A stretch of 64,000 nt of DNA from Bifidobacterium pluvialisilvae (GCF_019331695.1 NZ_JAHBBI010000005.1:148268-212267); one strand, 5' to 3'; positions 1 to 8,746 are shown, counted from the first letter of the stretch. The notes: generated by a model not told the origin, from the sequence alone. Translations and numbers: made by a program.

Positions 1-435
1 AGATGAGCGTGGTGATGCCGGGGTCGGCGTGCACCATCGCACGGTCCTCCATGTCTCAATCCAAGTCGATGTTCCTGGTTGTGAACAGTTCGTCGAGCGT
101 GAGGATCTCGTCGGTCAGCTGGCGGGTCAGATCGTAATCGACCGCATGGGAGACGATGGCCTAGCTTTAGAGCTTGTTGAGCTTGAGGATGTTGGCGACC
201 AGTGTGTCGAGCCGCTCGGATGCGGCGATGATGGTTCTCGCGCATTCCTCACGACGGGTCTTGTCCATATCCACGTCGCGCATCATGGTCGCGTAGTTCT
301 TGATAACGGCCAAAGGATTTCAAATCTCATGGCTTACGTTCGAGACGAAATCGTTAGCACGATCCAGCCGGACAACGGGCCGGAGACCATGCTATGCCTG
401 GCGGGCCTGACCGGTTGTTCCCTATCGTCCATCAT
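1..435 (-). pseudogene. Decayed sensor histidine kinase (window edge)
   Basis: Read on the minus strand, this encodes a HisKA dimerisation region: a phospho-acceptor box FVSNVSHEI, followed by NPLAVIKNYATMMRDV and the helix RREECARTIIAASERLDTL. It cannot make a working kinase. A TGA (320-322) falls directly after the HEI of the H-box, and TAA (167-169) and TAG (161-163) interrupt the region further on. The start (ATG at 435, after a GAGGGGAGA ribosome site) reads about 30 residues in another frame, and the sensor and membrane part is missing. The ATPase domain continues past the window edge. It follows the regulator gene at 488-1306, the usual order for such pairs, so the pair appears to have decayed together. 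Confidence 0.85.
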
Positions 436-487
436 TCTCCCCTCGTCCATCCGTCACGAATCGATCGATTCCGTGCCCAGAGCCGAC

Positions 488-1306
488 TCACTGGTTCGGC
501 ACGGCCTTGTAGCCGAGTCCGCGAACGGTCTGGATGGTGAAATACGGGCAGTCGGCGAACTTGGCGCGCAGGCGCGTGATATACACGTCGGTGACGCGCA
601 GGTTGTTGTCCGCGTCCTGACCCCAGAACTCGTCCATGAGCTGGCCGCGCGAGAACACCTGACGCGGGTAGCTCAGCAGCTTGTACAGGATGTTGAACTC
701 GCGCACGGTCAGTTCCACCGGTCTGCCGTCCCACTGGGCCGACATCTCCCCCGCGTCGAGCACCAGCCCGCCCACCTTGAGCTGTTTGTTTTCCTCGATA
801 CCCGCGCGACGCAGCAGCGCCTCGACGCGCAGCACCAGCTCGTCGAGCTCGATCGCCGGCCCGTTGCGTTCGACCGTGATCCTGCGCATCCGTTTGGCGA
901 GCAGACCTGCGCCCAGCCAGCACAGGAATCCCGGAACCGCAGGCGCGACCATCAGGACCATGAGCCCATTCAGATACGCGAACGTGGCCCCGCCGAGGAA
1001 CACGCATCCCACCAATCCGACGCACAGACCGACGATCGACGACTTGCGGACGGGCGCCTGCTCCAAGGTCTCCAGCTCGCGCATGTGCGCGTCGAACTGA
1101 CGTTGCAGACGGATCAGCTTGGTACGGTTCAGCAGATTCCGGTCGCGTTTGAAGTTCAGCATGCCGCCGCGCCCGAAACCGTCCGGAAGCCAGCCGAAAT
1201 TCCGGTAGGCGTCGACCACCATCGACTCGTGCGCGCCACCTACGCGCACGGACGTGTATTCGTAGCCGACGAAGTCCGGGGCCGCGCCCGTCGATTGCCG
1301 TCCCAC
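488..1306 (-). CDS. Chimeric membrane protein / OmpR-type DNA-binding domain, receiver missing
   Basis: The 272-residue protein joins two unrelated halves. The first ~140 residues match a small membrane-protein type known from gut bacteria: a VDAYRNFGW motif, a basic coiled segment (RTKLIRLQRQFDAHMREL), then two hydrophobic helices. From about residue 150 it becomes the end of a response-regulator receiver linker (LDELVLRVEALLRRAG) and a complete OmpR/PhoB winged helix (VELTVREFNILYKLL, then VYITRLRAKF and TVRGLGYK). The phospho-acceptor Asp and the rest of the receiver domain are absent. An in-frame deletion joining a membrane gene to a regulator gene explains this best. GTG at 1306 was chosen because GAGGGGAG lies just upstream; an in-frame ATT/ATG extension to 1387 lacks such a site. 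Function unknown; a membrane-tethered DNA-binding protein is possible. Confidence 0.8.
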   Translation of the reverse strand: MGRQSTGAAPDFVGYEYTSVRVGGAHESMVVDAYRNFGWLPDGFGRGGMLNFKRDRNLLNRTKLIRLQRQFDAHMRELETLEQAPVRKSSIVGLCVGLVGCVFLGGATFAYLNGLMVLMVAPAVPGFLCWLGAGLLAKRMRRITVERNGPAIELDELVLRVEALLRRAGIEENKQLKVGGLVLDAGEMSAQWDGRPVELTVREFNILYKLLSYPRQVFSRGQLMDEFWGQDADNNLRVTDVYITRLRAKFADCPYFTIQTVRGLGYKAVPNQ

Positions 1307-1535
1307 AGTAAGCTCCCCTCGCTCGCAGACACATGATTCATCCATGCGGCCGACTCTAGGGAGATTCGTCAACGCGACGTTGATCAAGTGTTAACGAGGT
1401 ACGAAAAGCCAACGATCGCAACGGTTCTCGAGGCTTTGCGAGAATTTTCCACGCTTGGTACGCCGTTTCATGAGTTGTCAACAGTCCATGAGCAATCGGC
1501 AGGAAGTCGAACCGTAGCCTGTGAACCGTCAATCA

Positions 1536-1554
1536 CGACGGGAACGTCCCGTCG
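1536..1554. promoter_or_regulatory. Inverted repeat upstream of small membrane protein
   Basis: CGACGGGA-ACG-TCCCGTCG is a perfect 8-bp inverted repeat with a 3-base spacer, 46 bases before the ATG at 1601. Its size and position suit an operator, or a short 5' leader hairpin. No regulator can be assigned. Confidence 0.4.
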
Positions 1555-1600
1555 GAAGGATTGCAACATATTTCACGAGAAAACGAGAAAGGTCGTCATC

Positions 1601-1975
1601 ATGACGAAGAAGAACTTCATCTCCATGATTCTGGGCACCATCGGCGGCGTGCTGTTCGCCATCGGCATGTGCATGGGACTGTTGCCCGAATGGCACGCCT
1701 TCAATCAGGGCATCGTCATCGGAGCCGTCGGACTGGTCGTGCTGGCCATCATGCTCATGGTCCGTCGCAGAATGGAAGGCAAGCCGATGATCGTCCCGCT
1801 GAGCGGACGGACGATCGGCATCACGCTCCTGGCCATCGTCGGCGCGCTCGCCCTCGGCGTCGGCATGTGCATGACGATGATCTGGAACATGCTCATCCTC
1901 GGCATCATCGTCGGACTCGTCAGCATCGTGCTGCTGCTCACGCTCATCCCCCTCACCAGGGGACTCAGGGACTGA
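1601..1975 (+). CDS. Small four-helix membrane protein
   Basis: This 124-residue protein is almost entirely hydrophobic, with about four membrane segments in two related pairs. Each pair carries a similar phrase, GVLFAIGMCMGLLPEW and ALGVGMCMTMIWN, which suggests an internal duplication. Short basic stretches (MVRRRMEGK) mark cytoplasmic loops. ATG 1601 is chosen over the longer reading from 1388 because GAGAAAGG lies in front of it and the family-like phrase MTKKNFISMILGTIGG begins there. No enzymatic motif is visible, so the function is unknown. It lies beside the decayed two-component pair and may have been its target. Confidence 0.75.
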   Translation: MTKKNFISMILGTIGGVLFAIGMCMGLLPEWHAFNQGIVIGAVGLVVLAIMLMVRRRMEGKPMIVPLSGRTIGITLLAIVGALALGVGMCMTMIWNMLILGIIVGLVSIVLLLTLIPLTRGLRD

Positions 1976-2013
1976 GCCATCCCGAATCCGCAGCTTCGCC
2001 GGCACCGCGTTTG

Positions 2014-2019
2014 TATACT
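2014..2019 (+). promoter_or_regulatory. -10 box for ElaA-type gene, near-leaderless transcript
   Basis: TGTATACT contains an extended -10 hexamer (TATACT) that ends only 8 bases before the ATG at 2028. No ribosome site fits between them, so a leaderless or nearly leaderless mRNA is likely, which is common in actinobacteria. Confidence 0.45.
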
Positions 2020-2027
2020 TGAGCGTC

Positions 2028-2474
2028 ATGGAATTGACGATCAAGCGTTTTGACGAACTGGATGCGCACGAACTCTACGACATGCTTCGGGTGCGCATGT
2101 CGGTGTTCGTGGTCGAGCAGCATTGCCCGTATCAGGACATCGACGACGTCGACCCGCACTGCTGGCATGTGTTCATGCACGATGATGCCGGCATCGCCGC
2201 CTACTGCCGGGTGGTCGATGCCGGCGTCACCTTCCCCGAAACGGCGATAGGCCGCGTGCTGACGACTCGGCGCGGTCAGGGCCTGGGAGCACTTATCGTC
2301 AAAGCCGGACTGCAGGTCGCGCAGGAACGCGCCGGCGCGCGCAGCGTGCGCATCGAGGCGCAGTCCTACGCCAAGGGCTTCTACGAGAAGCTCGGCTTCA
2401 CGCAGGTCTCCGACGAATTCCTCGAGGACGGCATCCCCCACATCGAGATGCTGTGGCGTGCCGACGCGGACTGA
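2028..2474 (+). CDS. elaA: GNAT-family N-acetyltransferase, ElaA type
   Basis: The 148-residue protein matches the ElaA subgroup of GNAT acetyltransferases along its length. The N-terminus has FDELDAHELYDMLRVRMSVFVVEQ with the ElaA-typical CPYQDIDDVD. The acetyl-CoA binding loop is in RVLTTRRGQGLGALIVKAG, and the closing strand is YAKGFYEKLGFTQVSDEF followed by IPHIEM. Such enzymes transfer an acetyl group from acetyl-CoA to an amine; the ElaA substrate is not established. A start at TTG 2019 is possible in frame, but ATG 2028 aligns with the family and follows the -10 box closely. The gene stands alone and converges on the DNA glycosylase gene. Confidence 0.88.
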   Translation: MELTIKRFDELDAHELYDMLRVRMSVFVVEQHCPYQDIDDVDPHCWHVFMHDDAGIAAYCRVVDAGVTFPETAIGRVLTTRRGQGLGALIVKAGLQVAQERAGARSVRIEAQSYAKGFYEKLGFTQVSDEFLEDGIPHIEMLWRADAD

Positions 2475-2558
2475 CGACACGGTCCGACCATTCGGCGTCG
2501 TCCGATTTGAACGCGCGGTACGACCCCGACCAGGCCGCGCACGGCCGCGCCTCCCGGC

Positions 2559-3242
2559 TCATGCGTCCCAACCCGCAAGGAACGATCCGCGTTTCATCGC
2601 GTCGTCGCGGTACTGTTTGCCGAATTCGTCGATGAGTCCGTGGAACTCCTGCAGATCAGCGACGGTCAGGTTCGTGCCCAGCACCACGGGCGAATAGGCC
2701 CTGTGGAACGCCGCATAGCCGGCCGGAACCGCGAATCCAAGGAACGCGAACAGACGCCGCGCGTAGGTGTCGGCCACGAAGGTGCGGCGGGAGAACACGT
2801 ACAGCATCAGATCGTCGGCCGTCTCGCCGCCGACGCCGAACAGGCCGAGCAGTTCGGCCCGCAGCTCGGCGTCGGGCACGTCCGCGACACCATCGGGCCT
2901 CGCCCCGCAGCGCTCCACATACCACCGGCTCAGCGTCTGCACCGCTCTGGACTTGTTGACGTAGAAGCCCGACGGCCGTATCAGCTCCTGCAGGCGCATC
3001 CGGTCCATGCTCATCAACGCATGGGGTTCGAGCGCGCCTTCCGACTTCAGCGCCGCAAGCGAACGGTCCACATTGCCCCATGCCGTGTTCTGGGTGAGCA
3101 CCGCGCCCACCATGATCTCGAACACGGTGTCCGCCGGCCACCATCCGGTCGGCCCGAGTTCCCCCGCCATGGTGCGGTACAGGGCCTCGACGGTTTCAGG
3201 CGTGGGTATGGGTCGCCCCTGTCCCGCACTTCCACCGTCCAT
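2559..3242 (-). CDS. HhH-GPD DNA glycosylase, MagIII/endonuclease III-like without iron-sulfur cluster
   Basis: The 227-residue protein has the HhH-GPD fold: the helix around LTQNTAWGNVDRSL, the hairpin LLGLFGVGGETADDLMLYV and the catalytic-Asp segment TFVADTYARR. The lysine that makes endonuclease III a bifunctional lyase (GVGRKTA in that enzyme) is Glu here (GVGGETA). The four C-terminal cysteines of the [4Fe-4S] cluster are also absent, with only one Cys in this part. Both traits are known for MagIII-type 3-methyladenine glycosylases, so removal of alkylated bases in base excision repair is the likely role. The start at 3242 follows GGAGTGATGGTCG. It is a single gene between convergent ElaA and an MFS gene. 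Confidence 0.85.
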   Translation of the reverse strand: MDGGSAGQGRPIPTPETVEALYRTMAGELGPTGWWPADTVFEIMVGAVLTQNTAWGNVDRSLAALKSEGALEPHALMSMDRMRLQELIRPSGFYVNKSRAVQTLSRWYVERCGARPDGVADVPDAELRAELLGLFGVGGETADDLMLYVFSRRTFVADTYARRLFAFLGFAVPAGYAAFHRAYSPVVLGTNLTVADLQEFHGLIDEFGKQYRDDAMKRGSFLAGWDA

Positions 3243-3323
3243 CGACCATCACTCCGTTCCGTCCGCCATCCTCCGATGCCTTGGATACACCAACGATAGT
3301 AGACGCAGGCACGAGGAGATCCC

Positions 3324-4694
3324 TTAACGATCCCTCCATCGTGTGAGTTCGAACAGCAACACCCAGACGAGCAGCAGGGCCGAGGCGAGGAAGACGACGC
3401 GCAACGCCACGTCGAGCGACGGCAGGAACGTGGCGACGACGCCGAACACGGCCACGCCGATCGCGCCGCCGACCTGGCGGAACGTGTTGAACATGGCGGA
3501 GGCGATGCCGGCCTGCGAGCCATCCACGCTCTTGAGCACCACGCCCGCGGCGGCCGGCGTGGTGATGGCCGCGCCGAACCCGACGACGCCCAGCCCCACG
3601 GTGATGACCCCGACGGGAATCGGCGCAGGCGCGAGGAACTCGATCAGGAATCCGGCGATCATGACGGCAAGGCCCAGCGTGATCGAGAACTTCGAGCCGC
3701 GCGCGGTGATGATCCGCCCGCCGACGACGTTGCCGAGGATGGTGACGAACGCGGACGGCACGAACACGAGCCCGGCGGCGAACGCGCCCATATGCAGCTG
3801 GTTCTGCAGGAACATCGTGCAGATGAACACCATGCCGTACCAGTTGAAGATCATGATGAAGCCGATCTGCAATGCGACCTGCATGTCGCGTACATGGAAC
3901 AGGCCCAACGGCATCATCGGGGCCGCGGCCTTCGCCTGCGAGACCAGGAACGCGACGAGTGTCGCCACGCCCACGACCAGCAGTGTGAGCGTGGCCGGAT
4001 GCGCAAGGCCGAGCGGGCCGACCTCGATGATGCCGGCCACCAGCGCGGACAGGCCGACGAGCGCGAGCGTCTGCCCCGTCCAGTCGAACCGGCGCGGCCG
4101 CGTCGGCGACGGGGCGATCCGGCGGCATGCGGCGAGGATCATCAGGCAGAACGGCACGTTGATGGCGAACACGAGACTCCAGTGGACCGGCGTGAGCAGA
4201 CCGCCGAGCAGCGGACCCACCGCGGATGCCGACGCGCCACCCGCACCCCACAGGGCCAGCGCCCACGCGCGGCGTTTCGGATTCGGATTGGCCTCGTTGA
4301 TGAGCGCCATCGAGGCGGGCAGAATCAGCGCCGAGGCGACGCCGAGCACGCAGCGGCCGACGACGAGCGTCGTCATCGAGACGGCGAACGTGCAGAACAG
4401 CGATGCGACGCCGAACAGGGCGGCGCCGGCGATGAACAGCCGTTTTGCGCCAAACCGGTCCGTAAGGCTGCCGGCCAGGAGCAGCAGCGCGGCGAACAGG
4501 AGCGTGTAGCCGTCGACCACCCACTGCTGGACGGCCATGTCGCCGCCGAGCTGCGCGGCGATGGTGGGCAGGGCGACGTTGACGATGAGCACGTCCATGC
4601 CGGCGAGGAACGAGGCGACCGCGGCGGCGGACGTGGCGAGAGCCGACGACAGACGGGTGGACTGGAACGTATGCGTTTCGATGGTATCGATCAT
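3324..4694 (-). CDS. MFS transporter, DHA2 (14-helix) drug exporter type
   Basis: This 456-residue integral membrane protein resembles DHA2-family drug:H+ antiporters. The N-terminus has the motif NVALPTIAAQLGG followed by WVVDGYTL, then the loop motif LTDRFGAKRLF (motif A form) and motif C around GPLLGGLLTP. About 14 hydrophobic segments can be counted. It would export small toxic molecules using the proton gradient. The LysR gene at 4990 is divergent, with a ~295-bp shared control region, so the LysR protein is its probable regulator. Start ATG 4694 gives the expected short cytoplasmic N-terminus. Confidence 0.88.
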   Translation of the reverse strand: MIDTIETHTFQSTRLSSALATSAAAVASFLAGMDVLIVNVALPTIAAQLGGDMAVQQWVVDGYTLLFAALLLLAGSLTDRFGAKRLFIAGAALFGVASLFCTFAVSMTTLVVGRCVLGVASALILPASMALINEANPNPKRRAWALALWGAGGASASAVGPLLGGLLTPVHWSLVFAINVPFCLMILAACRRIAPSPTRPRRFDWTGQTLALVGLSALVAGIIEVGPLGLAHPATLTLLVVGVATLVAFLVSQAKAAAPMMPLGLFHVRDMQVALQIGFIMIFNWYGMVFICTMFLQNQLHMGAFAAGLVFVPSAFVTILGNVVGGRIITARGSKFSITLGLAVMIAGFLIEFLAPAPIPVGVITVGLGVVGFGAAITTPAAAGVVLKSVDGSQAGIASAMFNTFRQVGGAIGVAVFGVVATFLPSLDVALRVVFLASALLLVWVLLFELTRWRDR

Positions 4695-4792
4695 GGCTGG
4701 TTGTGGAATGATGGAGTCGTTATATCGTTCTGGTTATTGCATCAGCCATGATATCGTCAGACAGCATTGGAATGTCGCCGTTCGTGGATGAT

Positions 4793-4825
4793 TATGGTTT
4801 ATGAGGCATGAACCATAAGTTCATG
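4793..4825. promoter_or_regulatory. Overlapping inverted repeats in MFS/LysR divergent region
   Basis: Two interleaved palindromes lie here: CATGAAC-CATAA-GTTCATG (4807-4825) and TATGGTT...AACCATA (4793-4799 / 4811-4817). They sit between the divergent MFS and LysR genes, where LysR proteins usually bind. A TACAAT hexamer (4834-4839) follows. Binding of this LysR protein is an inference. Confidence 0.45.
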
Positions 4826-4904
4826 GAGTCCTGTACAATCACGGCAAAGCCATCACGTTCCGGCCGATGAGTGCGGTGCCATGTTCACGACGAGGGGCGT
4901 CGAC

Positions 4905-4948
4905 TACCCCTCAGTCACTGCGAGACAGCTCCCCTGACAAGGGGAGCC
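4905..4948 (-). repeat. Dispersed palindromic repeat (copy a)
   Basis: This is a copy of a short repeat family also found at about 30.0, 47.0, 52.1 and 53.5 kb. Its parts are a perfect 8-bp hairpin (GCTCCCCT-GACA-AGGGGAGC, 4928-4947), a small GTC..GAC stem, and the tail TGAGGGG. Orientation is minus when compared with the other copies. It lies in the LysR leader, just upstream of the gene's ribosome site. Confidence 0.65.
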
Positions 4949-4989
4949 GAGACGTGTGCGCATCACAGCGATCACGGAAGGAGCCGACG

Positions 4990-5901
4990 ATGTACGACAG
5001 GAGACTGGACGCGATTCTCGCGGCGGCCGAGCTTGGCAGCTTCGGCCGGGCGGCGGCCCGACTGCACATCTCCACGCCGGCGCTCATCAAGCAGGTCACC
5101 GGCTTCGAACGGGAGCATCGTCTCACGCTGTTCCATCGTGGCCGCGGCGGCGTCACGCTCACCGACTCCGGCACGGCGCTGGTCGCCGATGCCCGCGACA
5201 TCATCCGGGACTGCGAGCATGCGCTGCGTCGGGCGCGGCGGCTGGAGCACGGCGGTGAGAGCATCCGGATCGGCGTCTCCCTGCTGCGTCCGGCCACGGC
5301 GCTGCTGGACCTGTGGCCCCGGCTCGCCCCGGCCATGGCGGCACACCGGCCACCGATCCGGCTGGAGCTTGTGCCATTGTCGGATGCGCCGGACGGGTTC
5401 CTCTATGAGCTCGACCATCTGGGCGACACCGTGGACGTGGTGGTCACGGGATTCTCCCGCAACGACTGGCATCACCCGTGCCAGGTGCTGCAACTGGCCG
5501 AATACCGGCTGTGCATGGGCGTGCCGCTGTCCAATCCTCTGGCGAACCGCGCCCGGCTCACCCTCAACGAACTCGCCGGCCAGCGCGTGCACCTGCCCCC
5601 GGTCGGCGGAGGCGACGTTATGGACGAGGCACGGGCCATCCTCGCGGGGAATCCCGACGTCACGCTCGTCGACCTCAAACGCTACGAGTTCGACGTGTTC
5701 AACGAATGCGCGCAGTCCGGCGATCTGCTGCTGGCGAAGAGCATCTGGGCCAACTTCCATCCGTCCATCCGTCTGATTCCGATGGACTGGGACATCACCG
5801 TGCCGTACGGTCTGCTCTACTCCCCCACGCCCACGTCGGCAGTCCGTGATTTCGCGGCCGCCGTCGCCGAAATCGCCGGCCCGACGACGCAGCGGCCGTA
5901 A
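4990..5901 (+). CDS. LysR-family transcriptional regulator
   Basis: The 303-residue protein begins with a LysR winged helix-turn-helix (LDAILAAAELGSFGRAAARL, then HISTPALIKQV and LFHRGRGGVTLT). A long linker helix and a two-lobed effector-binding region of ordinary length follow. ATG 4990 is preceded by GAAGGAG, whereas the longer in-frame reading from 4867 runs through the dispersed repeat. The effector is unknown. It is divergent from the DHA2 MFS gene, so control of that exporter is the simplest reading. It converges on a second MFS gene with only 10 bases between the stops. Confidence 0.88.
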   Translation: MYDRRLDAILAAAELGSFGRAAARLHISTPALIKQVTGFEREHRLTLFHRGRGGVTLTDSGTALVADARDIIRDCEHALRRARRLEHGGESIRIGVSLLRPATALLDLWPRLAPAMAAHRPPIRLELVPLSDAPDGFLYELDHLGDTVDVVVTGFSRNDWHHPCQVLQLAEYRLCMGVPLSNPLANRARLTLNELAGQRVHLPPVGGGDVMDEARAILAGNPDVTLVDLKRYEFDVFNECAQSGDLLLAKSIWANFHPSIRLIPMDWDITVPYGLLYSPTPTSAVRDFAAAVAEIAGPTTQRP

Positions 5902-5911
5902 AACACACCGG

Positions 5912-7141
5912 TCAGAGCGCGGACCACATCGCCGCGCGCTCGGCGCGACGGCCGAAGGCGAGATAGACGATGACCGCCAACGGCACGACCACCAGCATCA
6001 CGGGGAAGAACCACTGGATGTCGACCCGCGCATACAGCATGCCGCCGATCATCGGCCCCAATGCCATGCCCAGGTCGAGACCGATATAAAACGTGGCGTT
6101 CGCCTGGCCGCTGTGTCCGGCGCCGCCCAACCGCACGGCCGACGACTGCGCCACCGAATTCATCAGCCCATAGGAGCCGGCCATGCACAGCGCGGCCACC
6201 ATCATGACGACGTCGCCGCGCATGACGGCGAGCGCCAGCAGCGTGCCGGCCATGCACAGTGAGCATGCGGCAAGGAACCAGGCGAACGACAGGCGGTCGA
6301 ACAGGTTGCGCATCGCCATGCGCAGGACCAGCAGCGCGACCGCGTAGCAGGGGAAGAACAGGCTCGTCTCGACGGCGAGACTACGCGCATGCACGTAGGT
6401 GACGATGTAGGACTGTGTGGCGCAGTACGGGATCGCGAACAACATGAAGATCAGGGTGACGGGAATCGCGCGCACCGAGACGATGGCGTCGAGCACGGCC
6501 CGGAACCCATGCTTCGTCGAAGTCGGAGGATTCGCCGGAGAGGTGGCGGTCGCAGCCGGCCTGGGCGCGCCGCCGTCGCGCACCAGCATGACGATCACGG
6601 CCATCAGCACGGCCATCACCGTTGATACGACGCATGAGCCGCGGTATCCCGCCATCTGCTGCACCTTGATGCCCAACGCGGGTCCGACGGCCATCGCCAG
6701 GGCGTTGACCATGCCGTAGTAGCCCATGCCCTTGCCGATGTGCTCCAGCGGAATCAGCGAGGTGAGCCAGGTGGCGAGGCATACGGAGACGCAGGAGAAG
6801 CCCACGCCGTTGACGATGCGGGCAAACAGCAGCGCCGTGGGGGACGACGCGCATGCGTACCAGACGTTGGCGGCAATCAGACAGCATGCGCCGAACCCGA
6901 CCATGCGCCGTTTGCTGATGCGGTCGGCGGCCGTGCCGGCAACGGGGCGGAGGAACAGCGAGACGGTGTTCATGGCGCCCGCCACCAGGCCGGCCATCTC
7001 GCCATTGGCGCCCAGGTGATGCGAATAGCCGACGATGATGGGCGTGACCAGCATGGAGCTGCCCATGTAGAAGAACGCCGCCGTCATGATGAGCAGCACG
7101 TCGCGTCCCAATATGGATTCGGTTCGCCGTCCCTTTCGCAT
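5912..7141 (-). CDS. MFS transporter, 12-helix, paralogue of the 27979-29202 gene
   Basis: The 409-residue MFS protein has about 12 membrane segments. The start is ATG 7141, with GGAGCGAAGGA in front of it; the longer reading from 7267 has no hydrophobic or family-like sequence. Typical phrases include SMLVTPIIVGYSHHLG, the loop AADRISKRRMVGFGA and GLDLGMALGPMIGGMLY. It shares all three in closely similar form with the transporter at 27979-29202 (NMLATPLMAGYSEHLG, LADRTSKRMLVGVGS, GIDLGMSLGPIIGGFLY), so the two are paralogues. The substrate is unknown. Confidence 0.87.
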   Translation of the reverse strand: MRKGRRTESILGRDVLLIMTAAFFYMGSSMLVTPIIVGYSHHLGANGEMAGLVAGAMNTVSLFLRPVAGTAADRISKRRMVGFGACCLIAANVWYACASSPTALLFARIVNGVGFSCVSVCLATWLTSLIPLEHIGKGMGYYGMVNALAMAVGPALGIKVQQMAGYRGSCVVSTVMAVLMAVIVMLVRDGGAPRPAATATSPANPPTSTKHGFRAVLDAIVSVRAIPVTLIFMLFAIPYCATQSYIVTYVHARSLAVETSLFFPCYAVALLVLRMAMRNLFDRLSFAWFLAACSLCMAGTLLALAVMRGDVVMMVAALCMAGSYGLMNSVAQSSAVRLGGAGHSGQANATFYIGLDLGMALGPMIGGMLYARVDIQWFFPVMLVVVPLAVIVYLAFGRRAERAAMWSAL

Positions 7142-7312
7142 GGTCCTTCGCTCCTCGCTTCCCTGTCGCCTACGTTGTCCACGACAACCGTACGTGCCAT
7201 AACGATACGTGTGACGGGTGTTCACGGCAGCGTTCGGTTCACGCGTGTGACCTTCGTGTTCATACACCGGTCATCGGACGAAGCCCGGCCGTCTCACCGC
7301 CCGTGGCGATAG

Positions 7313-8746
7313 TCACCGTTTGCGGCAGAAGACGACGGCCATCACGAAGCCGACCGCCGTGAGCGCGATCATGGCCCAGAACGCCACGTTGACGCCGACC
7401 GGATTGTTTCCGCAGGCGACCATGACGGCCACGAATATGGCCGAGCCGAGCGCGCCGGCGATTGTACGCAGCGAGGTGAGCAGGGCGCTCGCATCGCTGG
7501 CGTAACGGCGTTCGACCGAGGCGAGCCCCCATGTGGCGGCGGGCATCATCACCATCGCCACGGCGACCGAGCGCACGGCGAACACGAGAGCGATCCACCA
7601 GATCGGTGTCGCGTCGGTCAGGAAGCCGAACGGGACCATCGTCACAGCCAGCAATGCCATGCCGCCGACCGCGAGCGGACGGATGCCGAACCGGTCGAAC
7701 ACGCGCCCGGTCACCGGCGAGGAGACGGCCATGACGAGCGATCCGGGCAGCATCGACAGGGCGGAGACCGTCACGGACGCCCCGTCCATCTGCTGCATGT
7801 AGATCGGCAGAATCGTGGATCCGGCGATGAGCACCGCGTACAGAAACATGCTCAGCGCCACGGCCACGGTGAAGTCGCGTACCGCGAAGATGCGCAGCTG
7901 CAGCAGCGGATGGCCGACATGGAACTGACGGATCGCGAACACCACAAGGCAGGCCAAGCCGAGCGCGAGCGCGCCCGCGACCTCGAGACTGGCGAACGGG
8001 CGAACGCCGAGGTTGCTGGAGCCGAGTTGGAGGCCGGCGAACCCGAACGCGGAGAGAATAAAGGAGAGCACGTCGAGATGCGCGTCGCTCGAGGTCTTCA
8101 GCACGTTGCGCATGAGGGGCGTCGCGATGACGAGCACGATGAGCGAGATGCCGCCGGACACCCAGAAGATCGACTGCCAGCCCCAATGGTCGACCATGAG
8201 ACCGGCCAACGTCGGCGCGATGACCGGCGCGGCGGAGACCGCGAGCCCGTAGAAGCCCATGGCCGTGCCGACGCCGGATTCGGCGTACAGGGCGAGGATG
8301 ATGACCTGCGTCATCGACAGGGAGATGCCCGAGCCGAGCGCCTGGACGATGCGGGCCGCCATGAGCAGTGGGAAGCTCGTCGAGACGGCGGCAAGCAGCA
8401 GGCCGCCGGCGAACATCGCGAGGCCGGTCAGGAACAACGGTTTGGTCGGGAACCGTTTCATCATGAAGGCGGTGGCGGGGATGATCACACCCATGGCGAG
8501 CGAGAAGCCGCTGGTCAGCCAGTTGCCGAGCACCGCCGAGATGTTCAGGCTCGTCATGATGGCGGGCAGTGCGGTGGTCAATGCGGTCTGCGCGAACGCG
8601 CCGGCGATGCAGGCGGCGAGCAGCACCGCGAAGATCGCCGTGCGCTGTCGGTCGGTGATCGGGTGGCCGGTCGTCGGAGTCACGGTCTCCTTATGGCCGG
8701 AGGTGGTATGTGGTTTCTGGGATTGCTTGGATTCGATGAATGTCAT
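7313..8746 (-). CDS. MFS transporter, DHA2 multidrug type
   Basis: The 477-residue DHA2-like exporter has about 14 hydrophobic segments. Recognisable parts are TALTTALPAIMTSLNIS (motif D1 region), NWLTSGFSLAMG, and motif C at APVIAPTLAGLMVDHWGWQ. The hydrophilic N-terminus of about 40 residues is longer than usual. Two starts are possible: ATG 8746 (used here) or ATG 8794; neither has a strong ribosome site. It is the second transporter on the minus strand in a run of efflux genes; the gap to the gene at 5912-7141 is about 170 bases, so they need not share a transcript. Confidence 0.85.
   Translation of the reverse strand: MTFIESKQSQKPHTTSGHKETVTPTTGHPITDRQRTAIFAVLLAACIAGAFAQTALTTALPAIMTSLNISAVLGNWLTSGFSLAMGVIIPATAFMMKRFPTKPLFLTGLAMFAGGLLLAAVSTSFPLLMAARIVQALGSGISLSMTQVIILALYAESGVGTAMGFYGLAVSAAPVIAPTLAGLMVDHWGWQSIFWVSGGISLIVLVIATPLMRNVLKTSSDAHLDVLSFILSAFGFAGLQLGSSNLGVRPFASLEVAGALALGLACLVVFAIRQFHVGHPLLQLRIFAVRDFTVAVALSMFLYAVLIAGSTILPIYMQQMDGASVTVSALSMLPGSLVMAVSSPVTGRVFDRFGIRPLAVGGMALLAVTMVPFGFLTDATPIWWIALVFAVRSVAVAMVMMPAATWGLASVERRYASDASALLTSLRTIAGALGSAIFVAVMVACGNNPVGVNVAFWAMIALTAVGFVMAVVFCRKR

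Noticed and set aside
29..1336. 435-residue open frame on the plus strand
   Set aside because: It is the reverse shadow of the regulator and kinase remnant; no ribosome site, no domain, and codon use is typical of an antisense frame in GC-rich DNA.
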